64,000 bases of DNA from Euryodendron excelsum. Its lineage: Eukaryota; Streptophyta; Magnoliopsida; Ericales; Pentaphylacaceae. Location of the stretch: NCBI GenBank assembly GCA_033060915.1, contig CM065380.1:45191501-45255500 (forward strand), written 5' to 3'. The translations under genes and the position numbers were made by a program. Numbering within the stretch: position 1 is the stretch's first letter; the number at the start of each line of letters is the position of its first letter. Below are positions 59,101-64,000 of the stretch, piece after piece. The notes beneath the pieces were generated by a model, which saw nothing but the letters and a program-made list of their open reading frames with translations, did no database searches and was not told where the DNA came from.

Positions 59101-61978
59101 TGACAATGCAATAGGGGTTCATTAGAGGAAGGAAGAACTTGAAAAAGTTAGTTGGGTCCTTAGACAAAGTGGAGGGTTGTGGATAGCTATCCGTGGCCTC
59201 CTATGATACGTCTGTCGTGGTTTGCTCATGGGTGCCGAATTAAAAGCTACAGGCAAAGGAACTTGAGGAGAGGAATCTATAGGAACTAAGAAGCATGGGC
59301 ACTTCCAGGGTGGTGTCCGCATTGGACACGTCACTCATCGGATACGAGTCCAAACGTGTCCTATTATTTTGTTATTTTTTTAGAATCGAACACGCTTTCG
59401 ACACTCGGGGGACACCCGTGTTCATCACTTACACAAATGAAACACGTTGCAACTTAGAAGAAAATCATTTGGAATCCTATTGTAAAATAAAAGCAATGTA
59501 ATTTTGTACATAATTTGATTTTTAAACAATAGAATTCATGATTTTTAATTTAATTGGTGATATTTTGTATTTTATCATTATGTTTTAAGTAAAATATTTC
59601 TGCATATGACATTAAAAAATACCTAAAATGTATAATTTTGCCGTCCGTACCTATGCTTCTTAGTATAAACATATCCATATAACATCAACATTCACAAAAT
59701 GACGACATAGTTAGGGTTCCATATTTATAACTTTTTTTTAATTTTGTGAGTATATAACAAATAAACTTTTGACCGCACGAGGTGCCAATTTGTGATTACC
59801 TGGAGTAAGAACTTATGCAAAACAACCACAACCAAAGATGCGAGGAGGTAATTCAAATAAGGGAAGCTGAGCCTACAATACAGAAAAGAGAGTTTGAGCA
59901 CCAAGAATCAAAGATGGCAATCGGTTACTAAGAAAGCAAGCCGTTTGAACTACATCACCCCAAAACTTTGGCGGAAGTCTCATTTGAAACATTGTGGTCC
60001 TGTCTACTTCAAGAAAATGTCTAAGTCTTATGTTTTGCAACTCCATTTTGTTGAATGGCATAACCACATGAACTTTGATGAATAATGCCATGAGAATCAC
60101 AATATGACTGAAGAGCACCTTTCACATATTCCAAGGCATTAAGATGCAGATAGGACAACCAAATTGAGCTTCAATTTCGTTATGTTACAATAGTAGATAT
60201 AAGAGGACGTTCAAATTGATTTTTTTAATATAAGTAAGCATGTCATTCTTGCATAAACAGCAACAAAGGATAAGAAATAAGAAAACCCTAATACACTTTT
60301 GTATCTAGCAAGCATGCAAGAAGATGCCATAAGTCCAAAAAGAAAGTTGGACACAAAATTCGTCCTGCTGCTTCTTCAAAATCTCAATATCACTTGTAAG
60401 AGGATGATATTGGTTCAGTTCATCCAACATGACCTTAAATGCCCTAAAGTAGTTTCCCAAATTTTTACCTCCCTGCTGAAGCAAAAATATATTCCATACA
60501 GTTCACAAACTGTAGAACATTGCTTGAACTGAATCACATATCTATTTAGCAATATTATAGAACATTACATTGGCATTCACGATACAGTCCATGCTATTCT
60601 GTAAGCAAGTCACTACCAAACAATTATTAGACTTACATTGCTCAGCCTTCTCACTTCGGTAGGGTATCAGACCAAATAAACTGTGGCATCTTTTTTGATC
60701 CTAAAAACACTTTAACAGCTTGTTCTCACAAACAAATAATTTTCACCATTCAACTTAACAGTTGTTTTTTGCATTTCCGTAAGTGTCCATAGATGAACCC
60801 AGAGCCATTTTATTACCACTTGCCCCAGCCCTTTCTTGTATTTTTATTTTTATTTTTTTGGTATAAGTAATCACAAGTACACTTCTAGTACTTCATGAAC
60901 AGACTCAATCAACCACATAAAGGTTTTTAGAACCCAACCTATGCATCAGATAGGGAGTATTATATGTCCAGAGAGCAATGGAGCTTAATACACAGCATCG
61001 ACGTTTATTATGAGAGAAAGGAATTCACAACCTGTTCACAAGTTAACAGCCAGCATACATTACATGAAAGAACATCTCAGCAATGCAATTGCTTGCATCT
61101 GTCCTTAAGAGGTGAATGAAAGGAAAGAAGCTTGCCACATTCTGACTTTGATATACCAAAATTTTGGGATTGTGCTGGAAAAGCTCCGTCAAATCAGTCT
61201 TGAACTGCCAATTACACCCTTTAGATAATCAGTCATTTCAGGTAATGTGCTGCACAAAGATCTCAAGAGGGGTTGGGGGCAAGAAAAAGAGAACCTTGTT
61301 CTGTAGCAAACATATTACGGTTGCTTTAATCTTTTCTGAGTAATGTGGGTGAAGCCATAATTTAATTATTTTGCACTCTTTTAAATGGGCCTTGTAATGC
61401 TGTTATGATCCATTTCAAGCCCTATAATTACTTCGAATGTTATGTGCTACGTAGCAACTTTTTATGCTAGGTTTTTAGACTTCAAGAATTATGATTATTT
61501 CCACTTCTATAATTTGATTACATTTTGGGGACCCGTTCTGTAAATAAACCAGTGATCAGGTTTGTGACTTTGTACAGAGTCTACCCTCCTAAGACCACCC
61601 AATTTTGACTGAGGACCCCTGATTAATTAGCCTCGTTTTGATTGTATATGCATAGAAATAGACAATTGTTTGGATCACTATTTTCTATGCACAATGTTCA
61701 ACTCATACATGTATGTTTGCATATATTTCCTTTGAACTTTGGTGTTAACTTGGTCAATTGCTGTCTATTTGTAGCGGTCACGATATGATCTAGAAGAAGA
61801 GATGCGAAACGCCCAAAAGAGAGGCACTGGTGGCAGCACATCAAGAATGCATACAGACGTCCAGAATTATCCATTTGAGAGAAGCAGCAGCAGGCGCCAC
61901 TGGCGAGAGGTTTGGAGATCCTATGGAAACGCCAAATCAAGAGGGTCAGAAACAACTCGATCAAGCAGGTACTCCTGA
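28805..61978 (+). CDS. TPR16-like: TPR/J-domain co-chaperone, 11 exons, 1455 aa predicted
   Basis: Joined exons: 28805-31473, 31667-31906, 33609-33738, 42097-42249, 42392-42636, 42746-42815, 43707-43913, 54556-54788, 56256-56334, 56414-56551, 61775-61978. They total 4368 nt, stay in frame and end at TGA 61976-61978; all ten introns are GT-AG. Residues 1-885 are Ser/Asn/Gly-rich and low complexity, with five FG-like/helix repeats (165-427), a basic KKKRGKLRK stretch (585-593) and a [15 protein letters not shown] motif. A TPR block starts near 886, a second TPR block spans about 1169-1268, and a J domain spans about 1313-1398 with HPD at 1339-1341. In known J proteins HPD stimulates the Hsp70 ATPase, while clamp-type TPRs bind EEVD tails of Hsp70/Hsp90, so a cytosolic or nuclear co-chaperone role is inferred. 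The start ATG follows in-frame TGA TGA at 28754-28759. Family assignment is confident; the exact orthologue is not. Confidence 0.92.
31667..31906 (+). CDS. Exon 2: TPR block 1
   Basis: Encodes residues 890-969: [20 protein letters not shown], a loop, then [20 protein letters not shown] and [12 protein letters not shown]. These are TPR helices with the usual Asn, Ala, Tyr and Gly positions. The acceptor is TATCAG|G and the donor AA|GTAAGG. Intron 1 is only 193 bp. Clamp positions read R888, N892, N933, R963 and R967, that is Arg where the usual clamp has Lys. Confidence 0.93.
31907..33608 (+). other. Intron 2, 1702 bp
   Basis: GTAAGG..TTTTAG. T-rich with repeated loosely similar stretches (TGGTATGCATTTTAATTCT near 32998 and TGGTATGCATTGTAATTCT near 33227; TTAAATCATGGT near 33057 and 33279), a decayed internal duplication of about 225 bp offset. 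No element identified. Confidence 0.7.
33609..33738 (+). CDS. Exon 3: end of TPR block 1
   Basis: Completes Asn970 (AA|T) and continues [20 protein letters not shown], then a helix ending GLEKAQ at residue 1013. The acceptor is TTTTAG and the donor CAG|GTATAG. The next exon is 8.36 kb away because intron 3 is full of insertions. Confidence 0.92.
35100..35330 (+). pseudogene. Possible LINE C-terminal fragment
   Basis: The frame reads [18 protein letters not shown], which resembles the C-terminal zone of plant LINE ORF2 (RDxMCWKPAxxxxFxV). Surrounding sequence is too decayed to extend it. Confidence 0.4.
35560..36070 (-). other. Glutamine-rich minus-strand sequence, origin unknown
   Basis: On the minus strand a broken frame reads [20 protein letters not shown] then, further on, a basic region. 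The + strand shows CTG/TTG-rich triplets at 35905-35980. It could be a processed fragment of a Gln-rich regulator, or chance triplet-rich DNA. Confidence 0.25.
36541..36600. repeat. Perfect 21-bp inverted repeat with 18-base loop
   Basis: Left arm 36541-36561 (AGGGCAGTGCGGGGTTGGG and two more bases) is the exact reverse complement of 36580-36600. GC-rich in an AT-rich intron. It would form a stable hairpin in the pre-mRNA. Confidence 0.93.
36601..36720 (+). pseudogene. Possible LINE 3' end fragment
   Basis: The frame reads [20 protein letters not shown], like the tryptophan-rich end of plant LINE ORF2 (LWxIWxERNxRxF). Confidence 0.45.
37816..40640 (+). pseudogene. LINE (non-LTR retrotransposon) ORF2 relic in intron 3
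   Basis: Same strand as the host gene. In order: [20 protein letters not shown] (37828 on); [20 protein letters not shown] (38116 on); [20 protein letters not shown] then [16 protein letters not shown] (38545-38660); [15 protein letters not shown] (38980); [20 protein letters not shown] (39130), the YxDD catalytic motif of reverse transcriptase; and a C-terminal zinc-finger-like stretch, [18 protein letters not shown] (40325-40380). Stops and frameshifts lie between every block, so it is dead. The 5' part (ORF1 and endonuclease) is missing, which is usual for 5'-truncated LINE copies. Confidence 0.88.
37985..38148. repeat. 82-bp tandem duplication inside the LINE
   Basis: Units at 37985-38066 and 38067-38148 share GAGTAGATTAGTTGGAG and CAGCTGTGGCTTCAAGAGGG with few differences. 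It repeats part of the linker before the reverse transcriptase. Confidence 0.9.
40744..41887. mobile_element. hAT-type MITE, 1144 bp, intron 3 copy
   Basis: Begins CAAGGAACTAAATTTCA and ends AAATTTTGATCCTTG, inverted termini, with flanking 8-mers CTCTTGCC (40736-40743) and CTCTTGAC (41888-41895). Both ends match, in opposite orientation, the ends of 44719-45129, including the CGTTTCCG/CGGAAACG repeats. It contains (TG)n at about 41153-41180 and poly-A at 41283-41300. The short open frames inside are not supported. Confidence 0.85.
42097..42249 (+). CDS. Exon 4: linker/TPR-like helices
   Basis: Encodes residues 1014-1064, beginning [16 protein letters not shown] and containing [18 protein letters not shown], a TPR-like helical pair. 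It starts after TGTCAG and ends at ATG|GTTTGT. It is too short to be seen as a gene alone and is placed by continuity of phase and family pattern. It starts 209 bp after the end of a hAT-type MITE. Confidence 0.9.
42250..42391 (+). other. Intron 4, 142 bp
   Basis: GTTTGT..AAGCAG, short and free of insertions. Confidence 0.85.
42392..42636 (+). CDS. Exon 5: TPR-like helices
   Basis: Encodes residues 1065-1145 plus two bases: [15 protein letters not shown], then [20 protein letters not shown] and a Lys-rich helix. The acceptor is AAGCAG and the donor GA|GTAAAC. Reading through the donor would meet TAA immediately at 42638, so splicing is required. Confidence 0.92.
42746..42815 (+). CDS. Exon 6: short linker leading into TPR block 2
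   Basis: Seventy bases complete Glu1146 and encode [19 protein letters not shown] and VCHK to residue 1169. The final Lys1169 is the first clamp residue of TPR block 2. The acceptor is TTCCAG and the donor AAG|GTATGT; intron 5 is 109 bp. Confidence 0.9.
43707..43913 (+). CDS. Exon 7: TPR block 2, clamp-type
   Basis: Encodes residues 1170-1238: [40 protein letters not shown] and ALDGNYMK. It supplies N1173, N1208 and K1238 of a two-carboxylate clamp, with K1169 before it and R1242 in the next exon. The spacing N1208 to K1238 (30) and K1238 to R1242 (4) fits known clamp TPRs. A hAT-type MITE begins about 800 bp downstream in intron 7. Confidence 0.93.
44719..45129. mobile_element. hAT-type MITE, 411 bp, intron 7 copy, inverted
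   Basis: Starts CAAGGATCAAAATTTCG and ends AAATTTTGTTCCTTG, flanked by a perfect 8-bp duplication CGCTGAAG (44711-44718 and 45130-45137). A segment of about 48 bp at the left end, with CGACGGGTCGTTTCGGTTGG, is tandemly doubled. The CGGAAACGTTTCGGAAAC palindromic motifs recur. It matches the ends of 40744-41887 in the opposite orientation. Confidence 0.92.
46016..46598. mobile_element. Second hAT-like MITE family, intron 7 copy
   Basis: CTAAGAAGTATGGACG at the left and CCGTACTTCTTAG at the right are inverted, with flanking 8-mers ATTATAAC (46008-46015) and ATTATCAC (46599-46606). The left part carries GGACAC/GTGTCC motifs. Related to 59286-59663. Confidence 0.75.
46795..47045 (+). repeat. SINE-like repeat body, uninterrupted copy
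   Basis: Matches 10960-11130 joined to 13331-13389: TAAGTTTACTATA, ATGCTATAT, GAATTAGATGAATCCGACAC, ACTTAAACATGTACCTGCAC. It lacks the A/B-box head. Confidence 0.7.
47131..47440. repeat. Tandem block A, two units of about 160 bp
   Basis: Units beginning at 47131 and 47293 share GAAGGGAATTGATGCAAAGA, CAATCAGTGGCGACCTT and GAAGCTTGATCTGTAGAGTG in order. Confidence 0.9.
47438..47783. repeat. Tandem block B, two units of about 173 bp
   Basis: Units beginning at 47438 and 47611 share GATGAATGTG, GATGAGATTCTAAAG, GGGTGGCCTAAA and CCTATAACAACCTTGAATTT in order. It directly follows block A. Confidence 0.9.
48745..49405. mobile_element. Possible MITE with GGTACGTA-rich ends
   Basis: Left end GGTACGTATTGGTACTGG and right end CCGGTACGTACCGG are imperfectly inverted; internal sequence is AT-rich and non-coding. 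Boundaries and target duplication are unclear. Confidence 0.4.
52360..52383. repeat. Run of 24 G
   Basis: Uninterrupted G homopolymer preceded by GA-rich sequence on the transcribed strand of intron 7. Confidence 0.9.
52453..54358 (-). mobile_element. Solo LTR (Copia-like), 1906 bp, antisense in intron 7
   Basis: On the minus strand it begins TGTTGACTCTGTGCC (54358) and ends CCTAAGGCCAACA-like sequence at 52453, including the AATTCACCCC(C)..GAGTTGCC ending shared with the LTR at 4311-6494. Flanking pentamers are TTTAT (52448-52452) and TTTGT (54359-54363), one mismatch. The interior has about 13 copies of TGTCGACYCC-like motifs at 53395-53890. Confidence 0.78.
54556..54788 (+). CDS. Exon 8: last TPR helices and start of J domain
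   Basis: Encodes residues 1239-1315 plus two bases: [29 protein letters not shown], a linker, then a J-domain helix I region [11 protein letters not shown]. The acceptor is TTGCAG and the donor TT|GTAAGT. An antisense-oriented solo LTR ends only 197 bp upstream (54358), separated from the exon by AT-rich sequence that must hold the branch point and polypyrimidine tract. Confidence 0.92.
54789..56255 (+). other. Intron 8, 1467 bp
   Basis: GTAAGT..TTCCAG. It holds a third, partial copy of the SINE-like repeat end at about 56000-56116 (GAATTAGATCAATCTGATAA and GAGTCCATGTAATATAG). The 150-codon frame at 55281-55733 has no recognisable protein character. Confidence 0.7.
56000..56116 (+). repeat. 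SINE-like repeat end, third copy
   Basis: Shares ordered blocks with 46900-47040 and with 11080-11130 plus 13331-13389. Confidence 0.6.
56256..56334 (+). CDS. Exon 9: J domain helix II with HPD
   Basis: Encodes residues 1316-1342: [20 protein letters not shown], then LRHHPDK. HPD at 1339-1341 is the signature needed to stimulate Hsp70. The acceptor is TTCCAG and the donor AAG|GTTTCA, followed by the shortest intron (79 bp). Confidence 0.95.
56414..56551 (+). CDS. Exon 10: J domain loop and helix III
   Basis: Encodes residues 1343-1388. An acidic loop ([20 protein letters not shown]) leads into [16 protein letters not shown], the normal J-domain helix III. The gap between HPD and FKMIGEAY is about 31 residues, longer than in a typical J domain, so the loop is extended. 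The acceptor is ATGTAG and the donor AAG|GTATCA. Confidence 0.94.
57470..57960 (-). pseudogene. Copia RNase H segment, broken
   Basis: Pieces such as [20 protein letters not shown] (about 57665-57605) and [13 protein letters not shown] (about 57565-57525) are typical of Copia RNase H and the C-terminus. Confidence 0.75.
58207..59106 (-). pseudogene. Copia reverse transcriptase segment, broken
   Basis: Reads [40 protein letters not shown] and [20 protein letters not shown] (59010-58750), then [19 protein letters not shown] and [16 protein letters not shown] (58690-58483), then [20 protein letters not shown] (58453 on). The YVDD catalytic block appears altered to [13 protein letters not shown] short segment after the last block is tandemly doubled ([14 protein letters not shown] twice). 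Confidence 0.88.
59286..59663. mobile_element. Second hAT-like MITE family, copy inside the Copia relic
   Basis: CTAAGAAGCATGGGCAC at the left and GTACCTATGCTTCTTAG at the right are inverted, like the ends of 46016-46598. The internal GGACACG/CGTGTCC motifs are shared. Flanks TATAGGAA and TATAAACA match at 5 of 8, so the target duplication is decayed or absent. Confidence 0.65.
60546..61774 (+). other. Rest of intron 10
   Basis: No gene or element identified. Intron 10 as a whole is 56552-61774, GTATCA..TTGTAG. Its first part (56552-57459) also shows no recognised element. Confidence 0.5.
61775..61978 (+). CDS. Exon 11: J domain end and basic Ser/Arg-rich tail
   Basis: Encodes residues 1389-1455 and [19 protein letters not shown] closes the J domain; the tail is rich in Ser and Arg ([15 protein letters not shown] and on to TRSSRYS). 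The acceptor is TTGTAG. The correct frame differs from the longer open frame across the same bases; the choice is set by intron phase and by the RSRYDLE J-domain ending. Confidence 0.92.
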   Translation, partial: RSRYDLEEEMRNAQKRGTGGSTSRMHTDVQNYPFERSSSRRHWREVWRSYGNAKSRGSETTRSSRYS

Positions 61979-62302
61979 TAAGGCAAGGTCTCTTAGAGTG
62001 ATCTTGGCAATTTCGGATCAAAACCATTAGACTGAGGCCTATTTGGATGATGTATATATGGCCAATTAGCTACATTATCATATGTAGCTTCTGTGAGAGG
62101 TTCAGCATACAGACAAGGACTTAAGCTGCTCTACAACAACACATGGAGGTTCTTATATTGCTGACAGCTAGACTGAGAAATTTTGGGACTGAAGAACATT
62201 ATTTTTGGGAAGTTCAAATGAAGCAAACAACAAACGAATCATTTTCCTTTTAAGATACTGAGAACTTGATACAAAGAGTTGCAGATGTAAAAATAGCATC
62301 AC

Positions 62303-62333
<31 letters not shown>

Positions 62334-62740
62334 CTGCATATGTATTAGCAAGATGTACAGGTGCAACGAATGTATTAACAGGACTGAAAAGTATATTTTA
62401 TGTACTGGCAATGTGTACAGATGTGATCAAATGAATTCATCGGGTTGAGAAAGATTGCTAGCCTTGGCTGTTTGCAAATTTTATCAGGGATCATACTAAT
62501 GATATGAAAGAAGGCATTTTTTCTGAGGGGCCAGGAAGCACTCTGTCCAAGGAAACTTGTGTTGTCTTTTCCTTGGTATAGGCCTTCTTCCAAGGGCACA
62601 AGGTGTTTTGATTGTATTCACTGCTTTTATTGTTTGTTTGGAAACTTAGAAAATGAAAAACATGACAGTGTCATTGTTTGTTTATTTTGGTGTTGTTGTC
62701 CGAACAATATGTGGGTTGATGCATTTGGTTGTGTTTTATT
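61979..62740 (+). other. Probable 3' UTR of the co-chaperone gene
   Basis: Follows the TGA. Contains a (GA)n tract at about 62303-62332. No classical AATAAA is obvious, so the polyadenylation site cannot be placed; the end given is a guess. Confidence 0.35.
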
Positions 62741-64000
62741 TCTGGATTAAACATAACTCAGTATTACTAGGTTTCCTTAAACTCTAAACATAACAAATTG
62801 ACCCTTGAACTACTAATGTGTATTAATCAACTCTTCCTATTAGCAATCTGTTGAAAAAATGGATGAAAAATAGTTATTTGGATGAAATTTTTTTTTTATC
62901 AGGGATCATACTGCTTCTATTATTTCTCTCATGATGTTGTGAACTATATAGGCTTTGGACAGTAGAGAAACCCAGCCCAGAGAAAGGCAGCACGCATTAG
63001 CTTTTTTTCCATTCTACATCTTTCCCTTTTATGTTTTTCTTCTTTACTATCCGGGAACTATTGGGACATGTTAACTGCTTTTGTGTTGTGATAGAGCGTT
63101 GGAATTGTATTGCTATTGCATTTCATACCTGAGTTAAATTGTCACCTCTGTTTAAGTGAATTCGAAGTATGCAAAAAGAGGATGCAGAAGAAAGTAAGAA
63201 AGATGTCATCTTTAGTTCACGAAAAAAAGAATAAGAAAAAGGAAAAAAAAAAAAAAAAAAAGGTAGCTCAGTGCACTCTAGTTTAAGGAGGTGTTTGGAC
63301 ATGAAGTTTTTTTTTTTTTTTTTTTCCTGTCTTTATTGATTTTTTTAATTAAAATTTATGTTTTTTTATGTTATGTTCTATTAGTTCATACACGGTAGAC
63401 TGACGAAGTCTTAGCTTGTTTACTTAACACACACTGTTTTTTAAATTTAATTATGCTAAAAGTAATTTTAACATTTTTAAAAAAAAGCATATAAAGCTCG
63501 TTTAGCATTTACGCTCTTAAGATATTTTTATAAAATGTGAGTTTATTTTATTATAATTAAAAGAACTAAAAGAGAGAGAGTGTGTATGTGTGTGATTGAG
63601 ACTTGAGTTCTACACAACAATGAAGAGAGAGGGAGAAAGGAAGTTTGATTGAGACACTTCTTGTTAGAAATTAAAATTATTACATGATTGCACACAATGG
63701 GTAAGAGGGAGGGTTTGATTGATGTTTCTACAATGTATATATATATATATATAGATATACGCTTGTCCTCCTTGTTGAAAAATCAAACTGAAACCCAAAA
63801 ATTACGGTCAACAACCACGCTTATACCCTTTTTTTTTTTCAAATTTTAATTAACAAATTTGGTTTTTTTTTTTTTTTTCATAAAATGCACTTTAAAAACA
63901 AGGATACTAACCACGATTTACGTGCTTTGCTCAAATTAGTTAAAGTTCACACTTGTGACATAATAAAGTTTGGAAAGTAGCTGTGTCAAGTAAAAATACT
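62741..64000. other. Intergenic sequence downstream of the gene
   Basis: AT-rich with a poly-A run (63241-63260), poly-T runs (63308-63325, 63862-63880) and (AT)n at 63736-63752. No gene supported. Confidence 0.5.

Larger units (their letters stand above)
57460..60545 (-). mobile_element. Copia LTR-retrotransposon relic, antisense in intron 10
   Basis: Minus-strand domains run in the usual Copia order: gag-like (about 60520-60290, [20 protein letters not shown]), integrase core (60118-59873, [20 protein letters not shown]), reverse transcriptase (about 59030-58480) and RNase H to about 57470. No LTR pair was recognised. A MITE at 59286-59663 splits it, and stops and frameshifts occur throughout. 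Confidence 0.85.

Noticed and set aside
61830..62030. 66-residue frame over exon 11
   Set aside because: Wrong frame; intron phase and the [10 protein letters not shown]-domain ending fix the other frame with stop at 61976.

Overview
The window looks like nuclear DNA of a eudicot plant, probably from a large, repeat-rich genome. It is AT-rich, has one intron-rich gene with plant-type GT-AG introns, and carries typical plant mobile elements (hAT, Copia LTR elements and solo LTRs, LINE, Tourist-like MITE, tRNA-derived SINE-like sequence). I cannot name the species. Everything here comes from reading and hand-aligning the sequence; no database search was possible.

There is one convincing host gene. 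Eleven exons on the + strand between 28805 and 61978 join in frame, with a GT-AG intron at every junction, into a predicted 1455-residue co-chaperone. Its parts are a long low-complexity N-terminal half with FG-like repeats, two TPR blocks and a C-terminal J domain with an intact HPD motif. The architecture matches the plant TPR/DnaJ family of Arabidopsis TPR15/TPR16 (names from memory) and resembles animal DNAJC7. The coding sequence is only 4368 bp; about 28.8 kb is intron, swollen by insertions. Intron 3 (8.4 kb) holds a broken LINE and a hAT-type MITE. Intron 7 (10.6 kb) holds an inverted copy of that MITE, a second MITE family, tandem blocks and a 1.9-kb solo LTR. Intron 10 (5.2 kb) holds an antisense Copia relic with a MITE inside it.

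The left 28 kb is intergenic and made of mobile-element layers: an LTR element cut by the window edge (1-149); a 7.3-kb hAT element with both termini and target duplications, carrying dead transposase and a nested 2.2-kb solo LTR (1293-8594); a SINE-like repeat family interrupted by another 2.2-kb LTR (10797-13389); a degraded LINE with a Tourist-like MITE in it (13380-14800); a 1.6-kb tandem duplication whose first copy, but not the second, received a 1.56-kb solo LTR (15386-20231); and a fold-back element at 25156-26210.

I found no operon, CRISPR array, true tRNA or rRNA gene, and no clear undescribed system. The observations most worth testing are the opposite-strand MITE copies in introns 3 and 7 around exons 4-7 (a possible back-splicing or exon-skipping arrangement), the FG/amphipathic-helix repeat array and two clamp-type TPR blocks of the co-chaperone, the filled/empty site pair in the tandem duplication, and a perfect 21-bp intronic hairpin.
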